A DNA stretch of 39,342 nt from Myxococcales bacterium (lineage in GTDB: Bacteria > Myxococcota_A > UBA9042 > GCA-2863065): positions 1 through 39,342 of the forward strand of contig JADMJS010000188.1 in assembly GCA_018780435.1 (NCBI GenBank), given 5' to 3'. Below, in pieces: positions 7,478-17,894 of the stretch. Each line of letters starts with the position of its first letter. The first letter of the stretch is position 1. The position numbers and the translations under genes were made by a program. The notes beneath the pieces were generated by a model, which saw only the letters and a list, made by a program, of their open reading frames with translations, did no database searches and was not told the origin of the DNA.

Positions 7478-8581
7478 TCACGCGGGAGGGAGCGGCTCCA
7501 CCTTCACCTTTCGCGCTTCGAGGAGGGCTGCGGCGCGCACGAGGAGCTTCGAGACCCACGGCGGCAAGGTCGCCAGCGTGACGTTCGGATCGCGCTTCCA
7601 GGTGTAGCGGAGCGCCTTCAGGTCGGTGTCGCAGAGCTCGCTGTTGGGTTTGGAGGTCGGCTTCTTCAGATGATGGATGGCGAGGAGGTCCGAGTAGAGG
7701 CTGAGCAGCTCCTTGGGGGGGAGCGCGGCCAGCTTCTCGTCGAGCGCGGCGTCGGACAGCGCCAGGAGCTCGTCGGCGGCCGGCATGGTCTCCAAGGACG
7801 ACACGCGGATGTGGGCCGCAATGAGCGACGGGGAGTAGGTCACCCGGAGGTCGATGCTGGGCCGCCAGTTCGTGGCACTGAACTCGAAGGCTCGGCGCTC
7901 GACGCTCCAGACCATGCCGGGGATCGAGGCGCCGTGACAGTCGCCCGTGAGCGGCTCCTGCACGCGGACCGTGATGGCGATCTTCCCGATCTTGCCACCT
8001 TTCCAATTGGCGCCCGTCCTCAAAATGTAACGAAAAGGAGTGTAGGCGTAAGCCACGAGGCTCGCGCCCGTCTCGTAGTGGTGCTCGAGAACGCGCGTTT
8101 GCCCTTTGGCGAAGGGCACTTCCACTAGAAAGACCGAGTCGTAGCCGAAGTCGGTCGCGGCCTTCTTGGCGGCGCCGTTCCCCTGCGCTTTCGGGATGAA
8201 CACGGCGTGGCCCGCCGCCGCGCCATCGAGGCGCACTTGATAGCCGGGGAACAGAGGCGCCTTGCCATGGACGTCCCCGTTGTCGTGCTCTTCGCCGAAA
8301 GGGCTCTCGAGCGGGAAGCCGACGTCGACCGTCGTCGCGTCGCCCGTGTTCTCGAAGGTGTACCGGGCCACGATCTTGGCGCCGCGATGGCTGAGCTCGA
8401 TGTCGAGCTTCTCGTCGATGAGCGCGATCTGGTCGTTCGCCAGTGGGACGCACTCGAGCTTGCCGTTCACGCCGCTCGGGAGCCCAGAACACCCGCCGTA
8501 CGAACTGTCGTTGGCGCGGGCGAGTGGGCTCGCCAGCAGAAGGAGGGAGGCGATCAGGGACTTCTCGAGCAGACGTGACAT
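7478..8581 (-). CDS. Secreted protein resembling DUF4424
   Basis: A 367-residue protein with a clear signal peptide (residues 1-23, LIASLLLLASPLARA). The mature N-terminus, with IALIDEKLDIELSHRGAKIV, then ARYTFENTGDATTVDVGFPL, resembles the DUF4424 beta-sandwich: secreted proteins with a strand pattern in which a Phe/Asn-rich ENTG turn is followed by a hydrophobic VGFPL strand. About residues 130-250 continue as beta sequence with EHHYETGASLVAYAYTPFRYI typical of the same family. The last 90 residues are helical and unassigned. Role unknown. It is 28 bp downstream of the large M23 peptidase gene and reads in the same direction, so co-transcription is likely. Confidence 0.7.
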   Translation of the reverse strand: MSRLLEKSLIASLLLLASPLARANDSSYGGCSGLPSGVNGKLECVPLANDQIALIDEKLDIELSHRGAKIVARYTFENTGDATTVDVGFPLESPFGEEHDNGDVHGKAPLFPGYQVRLDGAAAGHAVFIPKAQGNGAAKKAATDFGYDSVFLVEVPFAKGQTRVLEHHYETGASLVAYAYTPFRYILRTGANWKGGKIGKIAITVRVQEPLTGDCHGASIPGMVWSVERRAFEFSATNWRPSIDLRVTYSPSLIAAHIRVSSLETMPAADELLALSDAALDEKLAALPPKELLSLYSDLLAIHHLKKPTSKPNSELCDTDLKALRYTWKRDPNVTLATLPPWVSKLLVRAAALLEARKVKVEPLPPA

Positions 8582-8609
8582 TCAGTGGGCTCCGGGGGGT
8601 CGAGACGGA

Positions 8610-11600
8610 TCAGGAACGGGCGAGACACTCGGCAAATTTCGCACGACGTGAGCGCCTTTTCAGGATCACGAGCGCGAGGAAGGCGAGCGCCATGGAGATG
8701 AGGCTCGGCGACGCGGCGCCGGTGCTGCTGCACCCGCCGTCGGTCTTGGGCCTGGAGAGGCTCGGCGAGAGATCGGTCTCCGGCTCGTCCGTCACGTCGC
8801 CCGTGTTCGTGACGTCGGCGCCCGTCGTGCCGCCGCTGTCGGAATCGGTCGGCAGCTCCGTGTCGACCGTGTCCGCTACGACCGGGCCCGTGTCGGCACC
8901 GGGGCCGGGGTTGTCCGACGTGTCGGTCGCCCCGGCGTCGTCCGGCGCGCTCACGTCGTCCAGTGGCGTCGACGTGTCCGATGGGGCGCTGGCGTCGCCG
9001 CTCGACACGTCGTCACCGCCACCCTCGGGGACACAGACGCTGTCTGCTTCGGTCGTCCCGGCGGGGCAGCACTTGGCGTCGGCGCAGCCACTCTCACAGG
9101 CTTTGACCACGGTGACCTTGGAGCCGCAGCTATCGATGATGGCCACGTCGCCGCTGAAGCAGCCGGGTTTCTCGTCGAAGCCGCACGTACAAGAGCCGCT
9201 GGCGCCGACGCAGACGGCGACACCGTCGCCGTCACGATGCGGTAGCTCACATTCGAAGCCGAGCGGGCAGGTCCCCTCGGAGCCACACGGCGTCGCACAG
9301 CGCTTCCCCTCCGGATAAGACAGGCAGCTCGCGCCGGTCACCCCGCAGTCTCCGTCGCTGTCACACGGCGCGCAGAGCGCCCCGATGCAGGACCCGTCGG
9401 AGCAGACCGTCCCGGACGGGCACCCCGCGGGGCCACCGCAACAGAGCTCGCCCGCCGGGGCCCCGGACTCGTTCACGCAGCCCATCGCCGGGTCGCAGGA
9501 ATCCTGGGTGCAGGGATCGCCATCGCTGCAGGATTTCGGCTGACCCTGGCACACCGCGACGCCCGACGCGTCACACACCCAGGCGCCCTGGGCCGCGCAC
9601 AGGCCGGTCCCGATCGGACAGGCCTCCCCGATCGCGAAGCCATCGTCGGCCGTACCATTGCAGTCGTCGTCGACGCCGTTGCAGAGCTCGACGCCCGGCT
9701 GACCCGCCGTCGCCGCGCAGCTCGTCCCTGCGCCACCGAGGGCGCATTGCACGATGCCCCACGCCTGGCAGGCGCCTTGGCCCACCGAGCAGCTCTCGCC
9801 GAGGCTGTCGCTGACGCCTTCGTCCGTCGTGCCGTCGCAGTCGTCGTCCAGGTAGTTGCAGAGCTCGGCCTTGTCGGGGCCGCAGAGGCCGCAGGCGTTT
9901 CGGAGGCCTTCGTCGGTCTGCCCGTCGCAGTCATCGTCGGCGTAGTTGCAGGTCTCGGTGGGGAGCGCCCCACACAGGCCGCAGGCGTTACGGAGCCCTT
10001 CATCGGTCTGCCCGTCGCAGTCGTTGTCCGCGTAGTCGCACGTCTCGGTCGGGGGCGCGCCACAGCCACCGCAGGTGTTCTTGGTCCCTTCGTCGACTTG
10101 GCCGTCACAGTCATTGTCTTTGAAGTCGCAGACTTCGGTCGGCTCTGGCCCACATCCTGCGCAGGCGTTGCAGCCCTGGCCTGCCGGACACGGCTTCTCC
10201 ACGACGCCACCGACGGCGTCGCATTGATGGCGCTTCCCGTCGAAGCAGATGTCGTGCACATACGGCGCCGAGGTCGGCGAGTCCACACACTGGCTGAAGA
10301 CGCAACGCGGCTCGCCGCCCGCCATCTGGCAGTAGGCGCCGAACACGCCGCAGTCGCCTTCGTTACAGCTCGCGCCGATGATCTTGTTGCCCTCGCAGCG
10401 CGGCGTGCAGGCCTTCTTCGTACACTCGGGCCCCTGGTTGAAGTGACCGCAGGTGAGGCCGAAGGCGCCACAGTTGCCACGGGTGCAGTCGGCGTAGACG
10501 ACCTCGTCGCCTGAGCAGCCCGGCTCGCACGCCTTGGATGAGACACATTCGGGTCCGTTGCTCAGGAGACCACAGGTGAGCCCGAAGGCGCCGCAGTCGC
10601 CGGGTTTGCACTCCGCGTCGATGATCACGTTGCCTTCACAGTGGGGCTTGCAGCCCGCCTTGCAGACCGGCTGCAGATTGCCGTCGAGCGTGCAGGTTGC
10701 GCCGAATTTGCCACAATCGCCTTCCCCGCACTGCGAATCGACGGCGACCGTCCCTTCGCAATGCGGCTCACACGGCGTCTTGCACGTCGGCTGACCACTT
10801 TGCATCACGCAGTTGGCTCCGAAGGCGCCACAATCGCCAGTGCTGCAGTCGGCGCCCACCATGACGGTGCCGTTACAGGTGGGCGTGCAGCCGCTACCGC
10901 ACGCAGGCCCGTTCCCGGTCTGGATGCACGCCTTACCCTGCGCCGCGCACTGGGTTTGTGAGCAGTCGGCGCCGGTCAAGATCGTCCCCTCGCAGTGGGC
11001 GTCGCAGGTCGGCGCGACACAGGTCGGGGTACCCGTCCCCATCGAGCACGTCGCGCCAAACGCGCCACAGTCGCCCTGGCTGCAGTCAGCGGCGATGATG
11101 ACGTTGCCCTGGCACGTCGGGGTACACGAGAGCGCGCAGGTCGGCTGCCCACCCTGCATGACGCACGCGGCCCCAAAGGCGCCGCAGTCGCCCTTGCTGC
11201 AGTCGGCGGCGACGGCGACCGTGCCTTCGCATTTCGGCGTACATGAAACGACGCACTGCGGGACGCCACCCACCATCTGACACGGGAGCCCAAAGGCCCC
11301 GCAGTCCCCTTCACTGCAGTCGGCGGCGATGATCTTGGAGCCGCTACACGTCGGCGTGCAGCCACTCGCGGCGCACGTGGGAGCGCCGTTCTTGATGATG
11401 CACGTCGCTCCGAATGCGGCGCAGTCGCCGGTGCTACAGTCGGCGCTGACGATCGTCGCGCCATCACACTTCGGGGTGCATGACTGGCCCGTACAGGCGG
11501 ACGCGTCGACCGCTTCGAGATAGGGGAAGGGGTCGACGCCGCAGTTGTAGCAATTATCGGGAAAGATTGAGAAATGGATGTGTGGCGAGGTGCCAGACGC

Positions 11601-12137
11601 GTTGCCGGTGTTGCCGACCGTCCCGATCGAGTCGCCCGCGTTCACCGACGTTCCCTCGACGATGCCCGGCGCGATGGTGTCGAGGTGAGCCGAGTAGTAG
11701 TACCAGCCGCAGCCGTCACGAATCGTCACCCGAAGGCCGCCGACCGCGTTCCACCCAGCCTTCACCACCGTGCCGGTGCGCGGCGCCACGGCCGGTGTGC
11801 CCTTCGCCGCGAAGAGATCGTTGCCCCAGTGGTCACCCGCGAGGAAGTCGGAACCGTCCTTCGATGAAGCCGGGTGCGGCGGGCACGTGTAGACGAGCGC
11901 GTTCTTGTCGTAGCCACCGTTGTGCGGCCCGTTCACAGGGTAGCGCTCAAGCATGGGCGGGCACGTCGTCGTCGCCATCGCCCTCGCGAAGCGGTCCGAC
12001 TCCGTCATCCCCGCGTTGCTCGAGTTTGGCGCGACGTCGGCGCACGAGAGCGCGGTGAGGGCGGTCAGCGCGACCGCGGGCCAGATCGAAACGAAACCCG
12101 GTTGCGCGGAGTCAGCGCGCTTCGACTGCCACTGCAT
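8610..12137 (-). CDS. M23 metallopeptidase lipoprotein with ten six-Cys repeats, MopE motifs and MYXO-CTERM-like tail
   Basis: A 1175-residue protein starting at ATG 12137 with GAGGGGG upstream; the frame remains open to 12485, but that part is not protein-like. Order: signal sequence with lipobox TALSC (C32); an M23/LytM peptidase domain at about 95-205 with H103 and D107 (HWGND), H151 (SAHLD) and H186-x-H188 (HIHFS), the complete zinc and catalytic set; ten repeats of about 40 residues from C220, each with six cysteines and the core ADCS.GDCGAFG; about five MopE-type motifs (C..DNDCDGQ.DEG) near 670-860; further Cys-rich modules; an Asp/Ser/Thr-rich linker; and a C-terminal CSSTG, hydrophobic helix and KRRSRR like a MYXO-CTERM signal. 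M23 enzymes cut peptidoglycan cross-links. The upstream gene is another Cys-rich lipoprotein. Confidence 0.9.
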   Translation of the reverse strand: MQWQSKRADSAQPGFVSIWPAVALTALTALSCADVAPNSSNAGMTESDRFARAMATTTCPPMLERYPVNGPHNGGYDKNALVYTCPPHPASSKDGSDFLAGDHWGNDLFAAKGTPAVAPRTGTVVKAGWNAVGGLRVTIRDGCGWYYYSAHLDTIAPGIVEGTSVNAGDSIGTVGNTGNASGTSPHIHFSIFPDNCYNCGVDPFPYLEAVDASACTGQSCTPKCDGATIVSADCSTGDCAAFGATCIIKNGAPTCAASGCTPTCSGSKIIAADCSEGDCGAFGLPCQMVGGVPQCVVSCTPKCEGTVAVAADCSKGDCGAFGAACVMQGGQPTCALSCTPTCQGNVIIAADCSQGDCGAFGATCSMGTGTPTCVAPTCDAHCEGTILTGADCSQTQCAAQGKACIQTGNGPACGSGCTPTCNGTVMVGADCSTGDCGAFGANCVMQSGQPTCKTPCEPHCEGTVAVDSQCGEGDCGKFGATCTLDGNLQPVCKAGCKPHCEGNVIIDAECKPGDCGAFGLTCGLLSNGPECVSSKACEPGCSGDEVVYADCTRGNCGAFGLTCGHFNQGPECTKKACTPRCEGNKIIGASCNEGDCGVFGAYCQMAGGEPRCVFSQCVDSPTSAPYVHDICFDGKRHQCDAVGGVVEKPCPAGQGCNACAGCGPEPTEVCDFKDNDCDGQVDEGTKNTCGGCGAPPTETCDYADNDCDGQTDEGLRNACGLCGALPTETCNYADDDCDGQTDEGLRNACGLCGPDKAELCNYLDDDCDGTTDEGVSDSLGESCSVGQGACQAWGIVQCALGGAGTSCAATAGQPGVELCNGVDDDCNGTADDGFAIGEACPIGTGLCAAQGAWVCDASGVAVCQGQPKSCSDGDPCTQDSCDPAMGCVNESGAPAGELCCGGPAGCPSGTVCSDGSCIGALCAPCDSDGDCGVTGASCLSYPEGKRCATPCGSEGTCPLGFECELPHRDGDGVAVCVGASGSCTCGFDEKPGCFSGDVAIIDSCGSKVTVVKACESGCADAKCCPAGTTEADSVCVPEGGGDDVSSGDASAPSDTSTPLDDVSAPDDAGATDTSDNPGPGADTGPVVADTVDTELPTDSDSGGTTGADVTNTGDVTDEPETDLSPSLSRPKTDGGCSSTGAASPSLISMALAFLALVILKRRSRRAKFAECLARS
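10290..11480 (-). repeat. Ten tandem coding repeats of about 120 bp (six-Cys module)
   Basis: Inside the M23 lipoprotein gene lie ten consecutive modules of 39-41 codons with the spacing C-x3-C-x9-C-x4-C-x6-C-x7/8-C and a shared GDCGAFG core. Copy 5 replaces GDCGAFG by TQCAAQG, and copies 7-9 are the most diverged. The repeats are conserved as protein but have drifted as DNA, so they are old. The function is unknown; the even cysteines suggest three disulfides per module. Confidence 0.85.
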
Positions 12138-12257
12138 GATCGCCCCCTCTGTCGCTTTCGCGGCCCGAGGAGACGCTATCACGTTCCCTAGCGACTTGAG
12201 GAGAAGCAGAGCGTCGAGCGGGCCCGGAGGCTGCCGAGGCACCCCTGGGTAGGCCAA

Positions 12258-12276
12258 GGCGGCCCAAAGGTCCGCC
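12258..12276 (-). terminator. Weak hairpin after the Cys-rich lipoprotein gene
   Basis: Starting 7 nt past the stop of the 12283-13266 gene, the minus strand reads GGCGGACC-TTT-GGGCCGCC, a stem of seven pairs with one mismatch. No T-run follows, so it is at best a weak or factor-dependent terminator or an attenuator before the M23 gene. The remaining part of the 145-bp gap shows no gene. Confidence 0.25.
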
Positions 12277-12282
12277 CGTCGG

Positions 12283-13266
12283 CTACTTGGCGCAGGCCGA
12301 GTCGTTCTCGCAGTCGATGTCGGCACAGTCCGTGTCGTCGTCGCCGTCTTCGTTCTTCTCGTCCGTGCAGTTCGACTCGCACACGACGTTCTTGACGATG
12401 CAGGCGCCGGCCGCGTTGCAGTACTCGCCGGTGGTGCAGGCGTTGCCGTCGTCGCAGAGCTTGTACTCCTCGATGGCGACGTCACACTTGCCGGTGGTCT
12501 CGTTGCATTCCACGGACTCGCACATCTCGAGGTCTTTCAAGATGGCCGAGCAGTCGACGGCCGTTGCCGCGTCGTTCTCGCACTTGTTCTCGACGCACTT
12601 CGAGGCGCCGTCACACTTGTTCTTGTCCTTGGCGATACAGTCCCCGTCGGTCTTGCACTCGCAGGACGGGGTCCCCTGGCAGAGGCCGGCGGCGTTGCAG
12701 GCGTCGCCCGACGTGCACGAGTCGCCATCGTCGCAGACGCTCGTGTTCTGGGTCCACTCGCAGCCCGACGTGGGGTTGCACTGGTCAGTCGTGCACGGAT
12801 CGCCGTCGTCGCAGTCGCGCGTCACCGGGGTGCCACAGACGCCGCCCGTGCAGACACTGCGGGTGCAGTTATCGAGCTCGCCGCAGACGGCACCGTCGAG
12901 GGCCGTGGAGGGGACGCAGGCCCCGGCGCTGTCGCAGCGGGCCGCCTGGCACTCGCCGAGGTCGCCGTTCGGCTCGTCGCAGACGGCGCCGGGCAGGTCG
13001 TTCAGGACGACGCACGCGCCGTCCACGCACTGGGCGTGTTTGCAGGTCCCGGCGTCGATGCCGCTGCACTCCGAGGTGGTTCGGCACTCGGCCACGCCAC
13101 CGCCTTGGTCCACCGCCGAGGGGACCACGTAGGGATCACCGGTGTAGACCGGGGCCTCGGTGGTCCCACCGGCGCAGCCGAGCGACAAGAAGCCGAACAG
13201 AGGAGCGACGGCGGCGAAGGCGAAGCGGCGACCCCGAAGGGCGAAAGTGTTCACGGTGGACTCCAT
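12283..13266 (-). CDS. Cysteine-rich lipoprotein
   Basis: A 327-residue protein starting at ATG 13266 (GTG 13254 is a close alternative). The signal sequence ends in the lipobox FLSLGC with the acylated Cys at residue 31. The mature part is a series of EGF-like or TNFR-like cysteine modules with the recurrent pattern C.DGD.CT.....N...GC (for example DCDDGDPCTTDQCNPTSGC and VCDDGDSCTSGDACN), each with acidic residues suited to calcium binding. It ends in an Asp-rich segment, EDGDDDTDCADIDCENDSAC. Proteins of this make-up are frequent on the surface of myxobacteria; their function is mostly unknown. It stands directly upstream of the M23 peptidase gene and downstream of asnS, on the same strand. 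Confidence 0.85.
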   Translation of the reverse strand: MESTVNTFALRGRRFAFAAVAPLFGFLSLGCAGGTTEAPVYTGDPYVVPSAVDQGGGVAECRTTSECSGIDAGTCKHAQCVDGACVVLNDLPGAVCDEPNGDLGECQAARCDSAGACVPSTALDGAVCGELDNCTRSVCTGGVCGTPVTRDCDDGDPCTTDQCNPTSGCEWTQNTSVCDDGDSCTSGDACNAAGLCQGTPSCECKTDGDCIAKDKNKCDGASKCVENKCENDAATAVDCSAILKDLEMCESVECNETTGKCDVAIEEYKLCDDGNACTTGEYCNAAGACIVKNVVCESNCTDEKNEDGDDDTDCADIDCENDSACAK

Positions 13267-13312
13267 GCGGACGAGGTTCGAGACGGGGCCGGCCCCGCAG
13301 GGCCGAGAGAGG

Positions 13313-14743
<1,431 letters not shown>

Positions 14744-14791
14744 CCCCGCAGACACGCGGGGCGCGGATTCTGCCCCCAAGTCGGGCGCTTG

Positions 14792-16105
14792 TCACTCCTG
14801 CTTCAACTCCTCACACGGCGCCACCAGGATCTCCTTGTCCGGTCGGTCGAACGCGATGCACTCGTCCGTGAAGACGCCGGCGTGGACCTTCTGATTGAGC
14901 GTGTCGACGGTGAGATCGAGCCAGTCGAGCGTGCCGCAGCCCATGACGTCGCTCGCCGCGTCGAAGAGCTCCGCGGTCGTAAAGTCGCTCTCGCCGAGCC
15001 CCTCGCCCGCGTTGTCGCAGAACCACGACACCAGCTCGGCTTGGCCGATGTCACCCGTGAGCCCGAGCGTGTCGAGGCCGCGGCAGATGTAGCGGTCGCC
15101 GGTCTCCTGCTTCGACTTCGTCAGCATCTGCATCCAACACTCGGCGAGAGCCTCCGTGAGCAGGAGCCGGACGGAGTCCAGCGTAGCGCCGCCTTCGAGC
15201 TTCAGAACATCGGCGCACTGGCCATTGGCGCAGGTCTGGATGGGCGCGCACTCCTTGACGGCGACCCACGGCGCGAAGGGGGTCTCGCAGTATTCGATGG
15301 TGTTTCCACTGCAGCGATGGGCGTCGGGGAAACATTGCGCGCACTCGGCGCCGCCACTCGGCCCGGCGAGACAGCCCCATTCGCACGTCTCGGTCTTGGT
15401 GAAGGCGCTGCCCGCCGAGTTGCAGGTCTCCACGCCGACGGCGCCGCACCGCTTCTCGCCGGCTTTGCAGGCCGACACCAAGCACTCGCCGGCGGCGCAC
15501 GATTCGGCGCACGGCTCGCCGAAGGCCTCGAAGCCACGCCGGTCCACACGGCAGCGCTCCGGTTGCGCCGCCGCGCCGCACCGAAGGTCGCCGTCGTCAC
15601 ACACGGCGGGCAGGCACGTCGCCGTCGCACCGTCGCAGCCGAAGGGGCAGGTCTCGACGTGCTCGAGCACCAGCCCGTCGGCCGAACAGCGGACGACCTT
15701 GCTGCCGTCGGGCTCGCAGAGCTCCCGGCCCGCCGCGCACACCTGCGCCACGCACTCGCCGTTCATGCAGCCTTGGTCGCACACGGTGCTGACCCACTCG
15801 GCGTTCTGACAGGTCTCCTTGAGGGTAGGGCCGCCGCACCGCACCGAGCCGTCGACGCAAGCGCCATCTCGGCACGCGCCATCGAAGCACCCGTAATCAC
15901 AGACGGTCTCGAAGACGTCCGTTCCGTCGGCCCGGCACTTCAGCAGCTTGCCGCCGTTGCACCACGCGTCGCCGGGTTCGCAGACGCCACCGAGCGCGCC
16001 GGTGTCCGAGTCGCCCGTGCTGATCACCGCGGGGCTCCCGCACGCGCTCCCAAAGAGGGCCGCAAGCAGAAGAAGGCGCCGTAGGGATGAGCGTGAGGCG
16101 GTCAT
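14792..16105 (-). CDS. Cysteine-rich lipoprotein with repeated Cys modules
   Basis: A 437-residue protein from ATG 16105. The signal sequence RRLLLLAALFGSAC gives a lipobox Cys at residue 22. Residues about 35-300 contain at least six modules of about 40 residues with the layout C..G..RC......E.C.....W.....C..GC..G.C, for example GDAWCNGGKLLKCRADGTDV and EKRCGAVGVETCNSAGSAF. The final 140 residues have few cysteines and a helical character (LLLTEALAECWMQML). No enzyme motif is seen. It diverges from the FAD oxidoreductase gene across a 70-bp gap that must hold both promoters. Function unknown; a surface-exposed or periplasmic binding protein is most likely. Confidence 0.83.
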   Translation of the reverse strand: MTASRSSLRRLLLLAALFGSACGSPAVISTGDSDTGALGGVCEPGDAWCNGGKLLKCRADGTDVFETVCDYGCFDGACRDGACVDGSVRCGGPTLKETCQNAEWVSTVCDQGCMNGECVAQVCAAGRELCEPDGSKVVRCSADGLVLEHVETCPFGCDGATATCLPAVCDDGDLRCGAAAQPERCRVDRRGFEAFGEPCAESCAAGECLVSACKAGEKRCGAVGVETCNSAGSAFTKTETCEWGCLAGPSGGAECAQCFPDAHRCSGNTIEYCETPFAPWVAVKECAPIQTCANGQCADVLKLEGGATLDSVRLLLTEALAECWMQMLTKSKQETGDRYICRGLDTLGLTGDIGQAELVSWFCDNAGEGLGESDFTTAELFDAASDVMGCGTLDWLDLTVDTLNQKVHAGVFTDECIAFDRPDKEILVAPCEELKQE

Positions 16106-16175
16106 GGCGCATCATCTTACTCAAAGGCCGGGGCCAGGTCTCGCGAGGCGCGTTGAGAGCGGCTAAGGTCGGGGC

Positions 16176-17840
16176 GTGTCGTCGCCCACCGAGCCTCCCG
16201 ATCCCTCGAGCGACCCCGCTTCGGGGCGGCTCACCCGTCGCGAGTCGCTCGCGCTGCTCGGTGGTCTGGCCCTATCGGGGTGTCGCCGTGAAACGCCCCC
16301 ACCGGCCCCCGTCGTGGTCGCGGCGCCCGACTACGAAGCGCGAGGACACCGGCTCCGTGAGGCCCCGAAGCCGCTGGACCGCGGCCGCTCGCCGTCCTCA
16401 CGTCGTGCCGTCGTCATCGTCGGCGCGGGGATCGCCGGGCTGTCGGCCGCCTGGCGGCTCCGGGACGCCGGCGTCACGGACGTCGAGGTGGTCGAGATGG
16501 GGTCCGTCATCGGCGGAACGGCGCGCGGTGACGCCGGGCGCTGCCCGTGGGGTGCGCACTATCTCCCCGTCCCCAATCCGGAATCCGTCGCAACCCTGCG
16601 CTTCTTGGAGGCCATCGGGCTCGCCGGGCGAGCCGAAGCGACGGGCGGATGGCGCTTCGACGAACGCCACCTCGTCTTCGAGCCCGAGGACCGCCTCTAC
16701 TTCCGCGGCCGATGGTACGACGGCCTCTACCTCCGGGCGGGGGCATCGACGGCGGATCTCGCCGAGCTCGCGCGTTTCGACGCCGACATGGCGGCCTTGC
16801 GCGTCGCCCGCGGCAACGATCGGCGGCTCGCGTTTACACTCCCGACGGCGCTATCGAGCCAGGATCCGGACTTCACGGCCCTCGATCGGGAGATCTTCGC
16901 CGCTTGGCTGACACGGCATCGCTTCACGAGCACGCGCCTCCTCGCGTTCGTCGACTACGCGTGCCGGGACGACTATGGCGCGGGCATCGCCGAGGTCTCG
17001 GCGTGGGCGGGCCTCCACTACTTCGCGGGCCGGCGCAGCATTGAGACGCCCGAGACCCGGGGGACCCACTACTTCACGTGGCCCGAAGGCAACGGCTGGC
17101 TCGCCGAACAGCTCCGGCGGCTCGCGGGGCTTGAGGGGCCGCGCCTCGCCCTCGATGCACTCGCGACCGCGGTGACGCCCGATGGCGAGGTCACCCTTGA
17201 CGCGGCGAGCGGGGACGCCCGTCGCTTGGTCGCTGCCGACGCCGTCATCTTGGCGACGCCGAACCACGTCACGGCGCGGCTGCTCGGCCGTCGCCCTTTT
17301 GGCGTGCACGCGCCGTGGGCCGTCGTGAACCTGGTCCTGAACCGCCTCCCCGAGACCGACACGGGCGCTTGGAACAACGTCATCTGCGATGGGAAGGGGC
17401 TCGGCTATGTCGACGCGTCGCATCAGCGGCTGGGTCAGCGCCTCCCGCCCGGGGAAGCCCTGGACAGCCCGATCTGCTGGACGTGGTATCGCGCCTACGG
17501 ACGCGCCGAACGAGGTGCGCTGCTCGCGGCGACGCCCGAGTCGCTCGGAGAGGCGGCGCTGTCGGAGCTGCGACGTGGCCACCCGGACCTGCCGCGGTGT
17601 GTCGAGCGCATCGAGACCTGTCGCTGGGGGCACGGGACCATCATCCCCACGCCGGGATTGCAGTTTGGTGAGGCGCGGCGGGCCTTTGCGAGATCCGAGG
17701 GGCGCGTCTTCCTGGCCCACACGGACCTCGGCGGCTTGCCCTTCTTCGAAGAGGCCCAGTTCCAGGGGATCGCCGCCGCCGAGGCTGCGATGGCGACCCT
17801 CGGCGTGAAGGGGGAGTCCTGGCTGGGGGCTGCTGGCTGA
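16176..17840 (+). CDS. Tat-exported FAD-dependent amine oxidase-like lipoprotein
   Basis: A 554-residue protein from GTG 16176. The leader contains a twin-arginine motif RRESLALLGGLALSGC, so it is both Tat-exported and lipidated (C36), which fits a cofactor folded before export. The Rossmann FAD motif VVIVGAGIAGLSAAWRLRDAG lies at residues 79-99 and is followed by the VEVVEMG ribose-binding strand. A C-terminal FAD-contacting region is seen at GRVFLAHTDLGGLPFFEEAQ. Family members are flavin amine oxidases, phytoene desaturase-like or protoporphyrinogen oxidase-like enzymes; the substrate cannot be told. It has its own start region and no overlapping partner; the next gene begins 54 bp downstream on the same strand. 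Confidence 0.85.
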   Translation: MSSPTEPPDPSSDPASGRLTRRESLALLGGLALSGCRRETPPPAPVVVAAPDYEARGHRLREAPKPLDRGRSPSSRRAVVIVGAGIAGLSAAWRLRDAGVTDVEVVEMGSVIGGTARGDAGRCPWGAHYLPVPNPESVATLRFLEAIGLAGRAEATGGWRFDERHLVFEPEDRLYFRGRWYDGLYLRAGASTADLAELARFDADMAALRVARGNDRRLAFTLPTALSSQDPDFTALDREIFAAWLTRHRFTSTRLLAFVDYACRDDYGAGIAEVSAWAGLHYFAGRRSIETPETRGTHYFTWPEGNGWLAEQLRRLAGLEGPRLALDALATAVTPDGEVTLDAASGDARRLVAADAVILATPNHVTARLLGRRPFGVHAPWAVVNLVLNRLPETDTGAWNNVICDGKGLGYVDASHQRLGQRLPPGEALDSPICWTWYRAYGRAERGALLAATPESLGEAALSELRRGHPDLPRCVERIETCRWGHGTIIPTPGLQFGEARRAFARSEGRVFLAHTDLGGLPFFEEAQFQGIAAAEAAMATLGVKGESWLGAAG

Positions 17841-17894
17841 GCTTGCCCGCTGTCGGAATTTGCGATCAGAAGGGGCCGCCCGTAGAAGACGTGT

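Noticed and set aside
10290..11480. 120-bp periodicity considered as a non-coding repeat array
   Set aside because: Conservation is in the protein (cysteine spacing), with many synonymous changes, so it is a coding repeat.
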